From the NCBI GenBank assembly GCA_001584585.1, contig LSYV01000006.1:1299113-1363112 (forward strand): 64,000 nt of DNA, in the 5' to 3' direction. Both the position numbers and the translations under genes were made by a program. The DNA is from Gonium pectorale (Eukaryota; Chlorophyta; Chlorophyceae; Chlamydomonadales; Volvocaceae). Shown piece after piece: positions 25,212 through 36,579 of this stretch. The notes below the pieces were generated by a model. That model was given only the letters and a program-made list of their open reading frames with translations, searched no databases and was not told the origin of the DNA. Each line of letters begins with the position of its first letter. Within the stretch, counting starts at the first letter, position 1.

Positions 25212-28200
25212 TTAAGTGAGCGCGCCGCCCATGCCCAGGTTGTACATCACGGCCACCATGCCGTACAACGCGGCCCCCGTGACCGCCATCATGATGACGT
25301 TGCGCAGCAGCAGCGAGTTGTTGCTGTGCGGCACCGCTGAGTTCTTGAGCGCGTTGGTAAGGTCAAACAGCCGGTGGCTAACCAGCACGTACACTGCGGT
25401 AGCCACCCGGGAGGGCAGCAGAAGTCAATGCCAGGGTGGTTGGCGGTTGCTTCAAGCTGGAGACAGGCACGCCCTTGCCCAACGCCTGCTGGCGCGCTCG
25501 TGCGCCGTTCACCGGGGCCCATGCCAGCATTCCCAGGCCGCCGGGCCTGTACCTGACCCCCCCAACCCCGCGTGTGCCCCCACGCCGCGCCACTCACGTC
25601 CGGTGACGAGCGCGAAGTTGAGAAGCGGGTAGCCGGGCAGCAGCACCAGCAGCGACTTGGGCTGGCCGTCTGGGATGTCGGTCTTCATCCAGACATGGAA
25701 CTAAGGAGGAGAAGAGAGATGGGGGGGGTTATAGTCCGTGTGCAGCCTGCGCGATGAATGACAAGGTTGGTACCGTAGGCGGCACGGGGGCATGCTGCCC
25801 GGCTCGCTCGTACGGCGCCATGTGCCCAAGCGTCGCACCTGGGAGATGTACGTCTCCAGCGTGATGCAACCCAGCCAGCCGTACAGGCGCAGGTTGTAGA
25901 TGCGCAGCGTGGGCGTTATGTTGCGCACGACGATCCACAGCGTGATCGGGATCCAGCTGGTGTACGGGTGGATTGCATTGTAGTCGTACTTCTCCAGGCA
26001 GTAGATGTGGATGTAGTAGTACCACCCGATCACGCCGCAGGCAGACAAGATTACGGAGCGAACGGTGAAGCGCTTGATGGCGGGCATCTCGTCTATGGCC
26101 TTGAGCACGCTGGCCGCCTGGGGTGAGGACGCGGGTTGACGGGAGGGGTGGGCGGGTGGGAGCGGCGGCATTAGGCTTACGATGCTCGATGCTCGATCCC
26201 CGGGCGAGGGGTCACTGCCGCGCCGGAACAAAAGCTTACAACATGACATGCACAGGAGGGCCGAGGTCGGATGCACACCGGGGTCGCAACGCGGTGAATT
26301 GGCAAGCTCAGCATCTAGTCAGTTGTCCCACTTAACCATGGCCCGAAAGGGCGATGGATGGGGATTGGTAGAGCTCACGGGCCTTCCCGTGCCTTTTCTC
26401 TTGGCGCGCCGATTTGTCTATCCAAAACACGGCTGCGTCCGGCGTGACACAGGCCCTTGCAGGTGTCCATGGCGCTCCGGCCCTCACCCAGGGGTGCATG
26501 TAAGCGCAGAGCATGCCGTAGATCCAGATGTAGCGGTCCAGCGAGGAGCGGAAGTACCACTCTGCGGGGGCGGGGGGTTGCAGGGTCGCAACAGCATACA
26601 GGGGCCGGGCGGGTGGGCATGAGGCTGTAGCCAGCAAGACGCTATCATGAAAAAAGCACACACCAGCTGTGCCACCCGGTGCACTCGAATCCCCGCCCCT
26701 CATCCTCCGCTTCCTGAACCCCACGCTCGCCACGCCCTGAGCGCCCTGCCACACTGCCTCATGCGTGTTTCCGTACTGCCATGTGCCATGCCCTCCCGTG
26801 TGGCGTACGGCAAGCACCGTACCGTGCAGCAGGTCCTCGGTCGGCTTGCGCGGGTCGTTGTACCCGACCAGCCAGAGGAAGGGCGTCCAGATTGCGTAGA
26901 ACACGCGCTGCAAGTCCCACGTGATGAAGATAAACACGAAGCAAAGGAAGATCCTAGGGGTGCGGTTCGGAGGCGTGAAGGGCGGGGTTGTGTGGGGATG
27001 AGCGAGGCAATCCGCACGAGCAAGCCGTAGGATGGCCCGGAGAAAAATGCATTGGACGCAAGGCCCTGGTCATCCCGTTTGCGAAGAGAGTGTCCCGCTC
27101 AGGCCTTCCAGATACGCCGCACTTTGTCTGCGTCACGTAAGCATACAGCCCTGGCGGCCGGCGTCGGCGGGCGGGGCTCCTCCCCCATCCCTATCCCGCC
27201 AAGATCTCTGCCCCGCGTGCGGCTGCACCCACTTCACGAGCAGGGCGATGTTGTTCTGGTTGAGCTGAGGCGCCACGGCCAGCGCGACGTACACAAAGAC
27301 GGTGTAGATTGTGTGCATGGGACAGATGTAGTACAGCATGTAGCTGTTGCGGAGCACCACGCAGCAGAAGAACACCAAGAAGTTCAGGCGCCACAGCATC
27401 TGCGCAAAGCTGCGAGGCGCGAGGGCACAGGGCGCAAGGTCGGGGGTCAACAGCAAGGTTAGGGCGACAGAAGGGGAGCGCGCGAGGAGAGTCCGGTGCA
27501 GCTACGGCGCTGTCCGATGCAGTTGCGGCGAGCGGCTTGTCACCGGCGGGGCTGGGCTCAGAGCACAAATGGAGGAGGCAAGTAGGTTCTTAGCGTGGCA
27601 ACTGGCGACGGGAGAAGCTATGCTAATATACTCTCTTCGCCTTGTCCATCTGACACGAGATAGCGTCGCTCTTTGTTTCGGCCAGTATGTACACCCAGCA
27701 CATGGTACGACCAACCAACCAATAACCGCTACCGTAAGCCAGGCCATCCGCACGTACCGGCCGATGCAGAAATCACCAGTCTTATAGTAGTAGGAGAAGT
27801 TGCCGAAGCCCGTCATCCACACATAGGCGGCGATGAAGATGCGGATGGCGCTGTATGCCTCCTTGGCCTCGAAGTAGTGGTACAGTAGGAACAGCACCTA
27901 CAGAGTTTCGGGGCGGCGGGCAGAATGTGGTGCACAAAGGGTTCATCGTGTACTGAGTTCATTGCCCCTGGCGCATGCCCGCCGGCTCCCACTGCCCGCA
28001 CACACGCACGGTTGCGGGGCGGGCAAGCTGCGAGGTACAGTCGGTCCGCGGCGCTGGGGGACAGCGGGGACCGGCGGCAAGGGGCCGGGAAGACGCAACG
28101 CCAGAGCTCTCGGACCCCAGGCCCAGTCAGGCCGCCGACCCCGCAAACCGCGTGCTGGGTGGATGCGAGCGCACTCGGCATGTGGCCTTGGGGCACTTCT

Positions 28201-29630
28201 CACGCGAACAGCTGGGACGATGAAGGCAATTTTGGCGGGGCGCATTGCCTGGGTAATCAAGTCGATGTGTGCTGAGGGAGAGGGCTGAGGACCCGATTGC
28301 GCCCGTGCGCGCGTCCGAGCGAGTTGGGAACAGTCGACCAGCGCGCCCTGCGCCACGCCCCGTGGACCGGCTAGGCCGGCAGGATCGCGGGTCGATGCCG
28401 CCGGACCCGCCTACTGCAAGGCCAGCAGGACCTAAAGGAGAAAACATCAGGCGACGTCATGTCCCTTTCCTGCACGTAGCGCGACCCGGCCGGCTCCCCA
28501 CGCCCAGGCTGCCAGCCCTCTGCCCCACCTGCATCCAGCCCTTCCACTCCTCCGTTTGCGGCCGGTTCAGCAGCAGCGGCATCTTAAAGGCCTGCAGCGA
28601 CGAGCCCGCCGCCACGCACGTGAGGATCACGAACAGAAACAGGAACAGGTCGCGGCTGTAGTCCTTAGGGCCCTCGCCGATAATCGTCGTGCGGTCGGCA
28701 ATGAAGTACCAGAGCATCAGGAGACCGAACTCCACTGTCGATCGGAGCACATGGCGGTGCTGCAACAGGGCCGACGGCTTGAGCTGCAGGCATGCCACGA
28801 GGCCGCTGTTCGCCATGCTTTCCAATATGCCGCTGTGGGGGCCAAAGCTGTGCGGCGGATACACGGGCTCCGGCTTGCCGCCGGTGGCGGCATGCTCGCC
28901 GGCGCCGCCGCCACCGCTGTCTTTTCCCTCCTTCGCGACGGCAGCCGCCGACCCGCCGCCGTTAGCGTGCAGCAGCTTGGCCGCCTCAGGGTCATCGTCG
29001 CTGTCGTGTGTGTTGCGCGTCGACCTGTTGTGTGTCCAGAACCGAGTTGCCTGTGTGCCGGATTTGCGTGCCGGAGATCGACACGCGCTTGGGTCGGAGG
29101 TGTGAACTAGTGCGATCATGGTTGCCTCCCCCCCCGCCACATGCTGGACGGCATGTGTGGCAGTCGGGCGCCGGTCGTCTTGCTTGCTACTAACCCTAAC
29201 CAGCAATGACGGCATCCATGCCCTACAGCTAGAGGGAGTACACGTGGGAAGGCGCCGCGGCACTTATGCCGCCTCCGCCTCCGCCATCCCGCGGGCCCTG
29301 GCACTCCAGTGCTCTGGGAACGCCACACGCCTCACTCCTCCAAGCTCCCATCCACTCCTAAACCTATCACTTGTATGCACGGTCTGGCAGCTTTCCCTGC
29401 CCGGTTGGGTCATTTATGAACCGCGCAACAGCATGCCCAACCTAGAGTAGACGCACTTCTGGCGATGTAGGACTTCGGCATAAATCCATGCAAAGAAAGA
29501 CCAAATGAAGGCTACGAAGAAGGAGACCTGCGGGGCGAGTTTGATGGCGCCAAGTGAGCAACGGCTCTTGAGCGTAACCGGCAACGCGTCAAGGACGCAC
29601 CTGACCAGCTGAAATGGGCGCGGTGAGCAT
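25212..29630 (-). CDS. CAS1/RWA-type polysaccharide O-acetyltransferase
   Basis: Golgi multi-span membrane protein needed for wall-polysaccharide acetylation in plants (Reduced Wall Acetylation family). Exons (complement): 29601-29630, 29442-29527, 28529-29024, 27758-27897, 27233-27409, 26823-26953, 26488-26561, 25839-26117, 25598-25700, 25212-25393. They join in frame to 565 residues, the length of plant RWA proteins. Hallmarks: [17 protein letters not shown] start, [84 protein letters not shown] and [13 protein letters not shown]. Many hydrophobic helices are visible. An acidic/glycine-rich insert ([11 protein letters not shown] to GKPEP) follows the first helix. Exon 3 could instead start at 29000, dropping eight residues. 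It is an algal relative, so the acetylated glycan is unknown. Confidence 0.93.
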
Positions 29631-31009
29631 TCTGCAGCTATGCCCTCAGTCTGGGGTTCGCTGCAACGGGCCTACTCGACAGCACCGTGACACGCCGTGT
29701 CCAATCAAGTTTATATCCGTATGTTGTATATTAACCAGTAAGATCAAGAAGAGGCCAGTAAAAACGGCCTGTTACGCACGCCCCAGCCAACGCGTGCGCT
29801 CAGCACATGAATGGGCATGTATGGCGTTGGGAACAACAACAGGATCTGTGCATATGCCTGACTTGTAACAATGCGCAATGGCCAGGGGGTACGAAGTACG
29901 ACGGGTGCAAAATGTGTATAGATACAGGGGATGACTCACGTATACAGCTATATTTCTCATACTGGCACTGTATGTGGGACAGACCGTGTTCGCCCTGCAG
30001 TAACGCCCCCCCCCCCGCCCCGCAACATTTGCAGGGCTGTGCTACTACGAAAACCCACAAAGGCGTCTCCGCGCACTCTTTGCGTTTGCGCAGTCCTGTC
30101 TTGAAATCACCCGCAGCTCAAGGCAGAGCGCACTTCGCGACTCCAGACGCCAGGCACACCCGTCCAGGGTACACGTCACTCCCGCGACTTGCTACTCTTC
30201 CGTCTCAAGTAGTCTCGCGCCAGGCGCGCCCACGCTCGCTGCATGCGCGACAGAGGAGTTGGCGAAGACCGATTCCGTTGCAGGTCCACGGGCATGTGTC
30301 TTGCACGGACTCCGCGTGCACTGAAGCCCATAATGGTGAGGGAGAGCACGGACTGCGCCAGGCGGGTGTATGACATGATTTGCGGCAGCTCCATCAGTGA
30401 GAGACAAGATCGGTGTCATCACGCACGCAACCAATATGCTAGAACCGGTCAACTGGCCCTTCAGGTAGTCCACTTGAGCTTGGCAATACAGGCGGGCCCG
30501 GCAGGCGGCCTCGGCCCCGGCTCCACATGCCCGGCGCCCCGACTCCGGCAGACAGCGTAGAAGGCGATAGGCTCCCTGGAGGCCACCCCTTGAAATGTGG
30601 CACTTTCGCCGCACGGACATCACCGTGTCGGGCTCATCGGACGGGGCGCGCACAAAAACCTGTCGGAGACGTAAGCCAGGCATGGGTAGGAGGGTGGCAT
30701 ACGCTGCCGTGTAGTGCAGGAGTCCGTTCAAGGTCCGAAGAAAGTCGGTGACCGCATGATAACCTAGCTGCCCGACAGATTGAGCACACGGTATGTAGCC
30801 TGATGTGGGCGTTATTTCTGTTGCGGCTCACGCCCACGTTCCCACACGGCAGCCGTCACCTGTGCCACATGCGCAATATGTGCCTGAGCGACGGCCATGG
30901 GAAAGCCCACAAAGCCGATCAATGAGCGCCCACTAGCCAGTGCGCTCCATGCGTTGCCTCATGGCCACCCTAGCTGCATGGCCCCCTAGTCCATGGCCCC
31001 TCCGGCTTT
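29631..31009. other. Upstream of the RWA gene; decayed coding-like stretch
   Basis: The first few hundred bases should contain the RWA promoter (the minus strand has TTAATATACAA about 90 nt upstream of its ATG). The segment 30188-30760 is described separately. No intact gene recognised. Confidence 0.4.
30188..30760 (-). pseudogene. Possible frameshifted gene remnant
   Basis: On the minus strand a frame reading TLNGLLHYTAAYATLLPMPG and, further on, VDYLKGQLTGSSILVACVMT appears protein-like. It continues sensibly (ELPQIMSYTRLAQSVLSLTI ... RAWARLARDYLRRK, stop at about 30178) only after a one-base frameshift near 30395. Hydrophobic segments suggest a membrane protein or a retroelement piece. 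I do not recognise the family. It could be a gene with unrecognised introns instead of a relic. Confidence 0.3.
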
Positions 31010-32272
31010 AACGGACGTGTAACCTGTAGCTGCGAGCACGTCCTTTGGCGCCTCGCCTAATCCGCAGGCGGCCACTACGAAGGTCACGAGGGCAGCGCTC
31101 AGTTGCACGACAAGAGGGGCTCCAAAGGTCCTGCGGCGGCAGCCCGCGGCTCACTCCACCAGGACCGTCTCCACAGCGGTAGGGGCCGCGGCTTCTTCTA
31201 GGCGGCGGCAGCGATGGATGACAACTGCAACAGCAGCGGCGGCGCGCGGCGGTGCAGCGGTGAATGGGGACCGGCACCGCAGGAGCCCAGCCAGGTCAGC
31301 CAGCGCCGTAGAGTGCGGCGTTTGCAGTCAGGTGCCGAGCTAGGTCCGGATTTGAGGCCGAGCCGCCACAGGCCAGGCCAGGCGGCTGCAAGCCCCAGAG
31401 GCGAGGGAATCAGGGAAAAGGCGACGATACGATGCGGTGTTTTGACTGCAAAAACAGGAAACTGAAACAGGGAAGGCAGCCTCTACGGTCATACACACCC
31501 TGGGTATGCGATGTTCCAGCAGGGCGTCGAGTACAGGCTACAGGGCATGGCGGGCGAGGGACAGCGCGTCGCAGCCGAGCTGGATAATGAAGGGGGCGAC
31601 GCCAGGCGAAGTCTACCGGTATCAGTGCTGCCCTGCTCAGGAGTGGCCTTTCGGTGGAGTGGGGACACAGTTCCGGTGAGCGCCCAGTAGGAAAAGGGAG
31701 CGTTTCTTGGTGGCTAGTAGCCCCAACAACCGTTGCCTGTGAAGGCGCGAAACTCCACAGCAAGTTAGAACCCAAGCTAGCTCCTTTTGAGGGCTGAACG
31801 CCCCACAGTAACAGAACATGTCTCCGGTTACACGCAGCATCGCACATGCCCCTATCTTGTAGGTCACGACCTGGAAATCCACCCTCAGCACACGGTTGGC
31901 ACCCCAACAAGCCGCCTGCCGTCACGCGCCTATCGCCTTGCGAAACTTCGCACCGCTGACCTGCCTGGCGGACGAGCACAACTGGCAGCCGACCGGGGTC
32001 CGTGCCTGACTCATTGGATGCACAATAGCCCCCGAGGGGACAGCAAGGACTCGCCTCAATAAGGGCGATGAGCGCCCTTACAGCGGCCGCCGCACGCAGC
32101 CCATCCCCACAACGCAAAGATCCATTGACCCGGCGCGAGGGTCCTAACGCCGCTGCTGTGCGCTCGCTAAGCCCACGCGGCCTTGGCCTCCCACCATACA
32201 GCGCACGTGTCGACACTGCACTAGAGCCATGAGGCTGCAAATGCGTTTCAGGTTACAGGTTACACGTCCGTT
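31010..32272. mobile_element. 1.26-kb segment bounded by 19-bp inverted repeats
   Basis: AACGGACGTGTAACCTGTA at 31010-31028 is matched exactly, inverted, at 32254-32272. The interior has no recognisable transposase. No target-site duplication is visible, and homology of the left end with the copy at 4.77 kb extends outside the repeat, so the true boundaries are unclear. A non-autonomous element is a possibility, not a conclusion. Confidence 0.35.
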
Positions 32273-32916
32273 TCAGTATCCGCGGGAGCTCCTTCGCATT
32301 GCGGCCTGCTACAAGAGGATGTAGCTGCCAAGGCTCCTTGGCCTTACGGGCCTGGAACGGTTGGTTTCAAGGGCGGCACCCGGCAAAACGTGCAACACGT
32401 TTGCGTTGTCACTGGGAGCCGGCGCGGGGTCAGAGGCACCTGCACGGGTGGGCAGTCCGGGCAGGTCGCTGGTTGCCGTGTGCCAACACGAGGCAAACGG
32501 TGAGGGCGAGCGCCCCGCTGCTGTGGCCCACCCCTGCGGTTCGCGGTGTTGTCAAAAAAAGTGTGTAGAAGCCAGGGGGGGGGGTAGGTCTGCGGCAGAA
32601 AACCCCATGATCGAATATTGTAGAGCACAACAAGAGCATTTCAAATCTTCTTTCAGAACAAAAAAAATAAGAATGTACGACAAAGTTATGGCATGGCAAA
32701 GTGTGCTGTACGGCAGGGGTCGGTCGTCGGTCCTCGGGTCCCCAGGGTTTTTGACACGATGTCCCAAACTTTGCACCCAGAGCTCCGTTTTCAATGGCGA
32801 TTGTACCAATGGATTGCTTTCATCAAATACTATTGTAATACAATACTAGTATTGAGGACACGGTGTTCTGAGCCCATCGATGGCGACCATGTCGCTCGCC
32901 GACTGAGTCGCCCAGC

Positions 32917-33333
32917 ATGGATGGGCCAAGGCCGCCTGCTGGCAAGCGGCCACGCACCGAGAATGATGGCTGTGACGATNNNNNNNNNNNNNNNNNNNNG
33001 GGGGCTGCGCAGCTTGCTGAGCGCGCCTTGAGATTCTGGCGGAAGGTCATCGCGAACCCTGATCCCGCGGGCGAGCCTGAGGGTCCTGGGCATGATGGCA
33101 CTGGCGGGAGTGGTGGGGGTGCTGGGCCTAGTGGTAGCAGCGGCCGTGGCAGGGGGCACGGCGGTGCACGCCGTAACCGAGGCTGGGGCGGCGCTGGCCA
33201 TGACGAAGGCGAGGGGCCCGCCATGGCACTATCGGCTGGAAGCGGCGGGGCTCGAGGGCGCGGTGGAGGACGCGGCCGGGCTAGAGGGCGCGGTGGAGGG
33301 GGCCATCCGCAGGAGGGTAGCGTTGCTGGGTAG
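32917..33333 (+). CDS. Gly/Arg-rich (RGG-like) frame inside the hAT-like element
   Basis: A 138-codon open frame begins MDGPRPPAGKRPRTEND, is interrupted by 20 N, continues ERALRFWRKVIANPD and ends in repeated [15 protein letters not shown] sequence. RGG tracts bind nucleic acid in many proteins. It lies entirely inside the terminal-repeat element, so if real it is an element gene (gag-like or accessory). The GC-rich, low-complexity nature makes a chance frame quite possible. Confidence 0.35.
   Translation: MDGPRPPAGKRPRTENDGCDDXXXXXXXGAAQLAERALRFWRKVIANPDPAGEPEGPGHDGTGGSGGGAGPSGSSGRGRGHGGARRNRGWGGAGHDEGEGPAMALSAGSGGARGRGGGRGRARGRGGGGHPQEGSVAG
32980..32999. other. Assembly gap of 20 N
   Basis: A round 20-base placeholder inside the hAT-like element. 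The true gap length is probably unknown, which leaves the reading frame across it uncertain. Confidence 0.9.
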
Positions 33334-33836
33334 GCCCGTACCCCGACGCAGTGCCTGACTATTGTACATATTTCTGTATATATCTAAATAGAGCTTGGCG
33401 AGAGCTTTCGAACGGTCCAATTCCCGTTAAAAAAGACTAAGTTTTGGGCGGTGTACGACTTTGTCGTACGGTGTGTGCCGTACAAGTGTGCGCCGTACGG
33501 TCGGTCGGTTGTCGGTCCCTGACCCCTGGCAAGAAATGTATCATGGGGTCTGCCAACAAATGTTGTACCCCCCCCTGTAGAAGCTGAAACAGTTGTCAAT
33601 GCACAAGTGAAGGAGAGCGGACTGCGCTAACGGTGGCCCACACCAAAAGCAACGCGGCGTGGGCAGAGGTGCTGACGACATGGCGCACAGAAGTGCGAGC
33701 TGAAGGGGTGCACGGGTACATGGCTGCAAAGAGCTTCCTTTCGACAGCGGCATGCAAGTCACTTCGCGACAAGGCCGGGGCGCATCCGGGCCGTCCAGCG
33801 GACCAGGGACCCGGTGTGTGATGGGGCTTCTTCGAC

Positions 33837-36579
33837 CTACCTAAGGGCATGTGACGCGCGGCGCAGCGCGGCGCCTGCAGCTAGGAAGGCCGGCGCCGCT
33901 CCCACAACGGCCGCGGCCTCTGCGCTGTCGCTCACGGCCGATGCCAACATGCATAGCAGCCGCGGAAGCGCCACTTCCTCCAATGCGGCTGCCACCGTCC
34001 TTGCATCCGACGCTGGCGTGATGGCAGCGTCCAGCTGTGCCGCTGCAGCCAGTTCATCTGCAAGCTTCACGGCATGCTGGAGGTGCATGCTGGAGGCCGC
34101 CGCGTCTTTATCCTCTGCCGGAGGCGCCGACGACGCTGCGCCCTTCTCCACCGCGGCGCGCTCTGCCTGCCCGTGGCCGCTGGCATTCTGCACCGCCGCC
34201 AGGAGAGATAGCGACCAGTGCGCGCAGGCGGCCACGAAGCGGCGCCGCCGGTGCCGCTGCTCCTCCGCCGCTGCAGCCGCCTCCAACGCAACCGCAGCGC
34301 CGGCTGCTGCCCGTGGGGCGGCAGCGACAGCGGCGACGGCGGGTGCCGTGGCCTGCTCCGCCATGGCCCATTGCAGCGCGATGGAGAACATGTCGTGGAG
34401 TGCATCGGCAGCCTGGGCGGCCGGCGGGGAGCCGCCACCGCTCCCGCCGCTGCAATCCTCATGGCCGCTGCCGCTCTCAACACTGTCATGAAGCCTCGTC
34501 CTCGCTGCGGGCGGCTGCTGGCGCCGCAGCTCGTGTAGGCCCTGCAGGGCGCACACGCTTACGGTATTTCACTTTCGGGGCATCAGGGACCTGACGAAAT
34601 GCATGACTGCTCTTGGGACTCGAAGGAAGCCGCACGCAGGGAGGTGATGAGGTGGTCGGGCCCTTCGAACGGGGATGCCTGCCATCCACCTCACGCGGAT
34701 GCCAACTACCACTGTGGCATGGCAGGGGCCCCGGGCCGCATTGGCACTTTGGGCCTGCTCCTTACGGGGGCGCGGTGAGCCGCGGCTACGCATGCCACAC
34801 ATGAGGAGCATGCACGTGCACCCATGGCTGGGGCATCCATCAGCTCTCACAGGTGGGGACCGGCCAGGCTGGGCTGGAGCGCGGCGAGTACTGGAAGCGA
34901 AATGATACATCAGTTCCGGTTCCAATCGTTGGCCCCACCTTCGGCGCCAAGATTCTTGCCGTGTGCTCCTACCGTTTGTGATTCATCAGCCACCCCTGGA
35001 CCCAAGGCCCACGCCCACGGGAGCGCAGATACTCGCCTGAAGCACCAGCACCGCTGCCCGCAGGAGCGCCTGCTCCGCCGTGGCTGTCGCCTCCGCCGCC
35101 CCTGCCCCTGCCGCCGCCTCCACCAGCTCCCGCAGCACCGGCTCATGGAGCCGCCCGCCAACCAGGCTCGACAGGTCCTTCGGTTGGTTGTGGACGTCCT
35201 GACACGTGTTCACGGGGCAACCGGGAGACGCACTTTGGACCGCAACCCCGCCACAGGCCGCTCAACGCCACACAAGGAACCGTGGCACAGCACGCACCGC
35301 CCCGCGGATACCCAGCGCCCCTTGCTTCTCCAATGTCTCTGCATGCTCCTCCTGCCCGTCTTAGCAACTGGTTCTCCCCCGAAGTCGACCACCGCACAAA
35401 GCACACACCGCCAGGTGGAAGCCCAGCGTTATGTGGAAGTGCTGTTCCCGCACGAGGCCCAGCGCGCGCCGCGCCAGCCGGCCCTCAGGCCACGCAACCA
35501 ACAGGAACAGCGCCTCGGCGCCCGTGGCGCCGCAGGTCACGCGGCCCAGTGCCAGGGGCAGCCAGGACCCGCCCGAGCTGCCGATCTAGCGGGGGAGGTC
35601 CGTGTGAGCGGGCATGGGGCGACGAGGAGGGCTGGCGCATGGTTTAAAAGGTGAAACGGATCGGGCGAAGGCGATGGCAGGATAGGTCGGAAGGCCGCCC
35701 CGTTGCAAGCTACGGTACTTCACGGTAATTCGTTTGCCAGGCACGTCATTGCTGCCATACTTACGGTTCCCAGTGGCATCCTGCCAGCGCTGCCGCCGGG
35801 GTGCGACGCCGTCCAAACCGCGGCGCACGGTCCATGCACAGCGTGTACTGTTGCTTCATTGCCGCTTATGTCCCCGCTCACTGCCTTCCCACGTCCCACC
35901 CATGCCGAACGAAAAACCCACCTCTGCAGCGACGCGCTCGTACACTCTCGCCGCTACCTCGTCCTTTGACGGAGGGCCTCGCCCCAGGAACTGCTGCCGC
36001 GACTCTGGGGCCTGCTGCTGTTGATGCTCCGAAATCGCCTGCCGCCACACCTCGTCCAACTCCGGCGGCGTGACGAGCGTGACATGGTGATGGCCGCCGG
36101 GGCCGTCCCGCGCCTCCCTGCTCAGAGACGCAGCGGCGACAGGGCCTTGCAGGTCGATTACGTATCACATACGCGCGCACGCGGTAACCCGCAATCTGAT
36201 CTTAGGAGAGAGGACGGCCATAACACCGCGGTTCCATGCTTCAACACGTATGCGAGTGTCGGATCGGGGGCCGCACCCTACCGCATACTCCGGCGCGTAC
36301 TGCTGCATGCTTTGGGCCCGCTCACCTGCTGCGAATGAAGGCATCCGGAACGGCAGCGCCGTCAACTCCGTCTTGACCATAATTGTTGTCCCCACCGCCG
36401 TCTGCCGCGTCACCCAGGCGCAGGCCCGCCCACTTGCGCCGCAGCGCACAGGCGGCGGCGCGGTCCACGCGCGGTCCCACGAGCGACACATACCTCCGTC
36501 CCAAAGGCCATGTGTCGGTTGCTTGTCAGTCATGCCGGCGAGGGGCAAGGTAGCTGGTGCTGTGTGGCCATAGCTTACC
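33837..36579 (-). CDS. 2H phosphoesterase-like protein, 5' end incomplete
   Basis: Supported exons (complement): 36326-36493, 35922-36117, 35409-35585, 35037-35198, 33837-34541; they join in frame. An upstream exon ends at 36579 (GLKLVRGAYDSGEPYW) but its start is not resolved. Two H-x-T-L motifs are present, HHHVTLVTPPEL in exon 2 and HFHITLGFH in exon 3, followed by DVHNQPKDLSSL. Paired H-x-[ST] motifs are the catalytic signature of 2H phosphoesterases (RNA end processing, cyclic phosphate hydrolysis), and the second resembles the 2H-SAK (Swiss Army Knife) group. The last exon encodes a 234-residue alanine-rich, probably helical tail unlike any 2H domain. The intron after exon 4 uses a GC donor (CAG|gcgagt). 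Substrate unknown. Confidence 0.7.

Larger units (their letters stand above)
32573..33577 (+). mobile_element. hAT-like element with terminal inverted repeats and TSD
   Basis: The 1,005-bp element starts CAGGGGGGGGGGTA and ends TACCCCCCCCTG. Both ends carry GGCAGA-n-ACCCCATGAT further in, inverted. TAGAAGC flanks both sides (32566-32572 and 33578-33584), a 7-bp target-site duplication, or 8 bp (GTAGAAGC) if the right end is set one base earlier. CAGGG termini and 7-8-bp duplications are typical of hAT elements. It is more AT-rich than its surroundings and holds a perfect 14-bp palindrome at 32841-32854. The interior contains a small Gly/Arg-rich frame and a 20-N gap, but no transposase, so it is probably non-autonomous. 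Confidence 0.7.

Noticed and set aside
31410..32240. 276-codon minus-strand frame within the inverted-repeat segment
   Set aside because: Cys/Arg/Gly-rich composition without any transposase or other motif; not supported as a gene.
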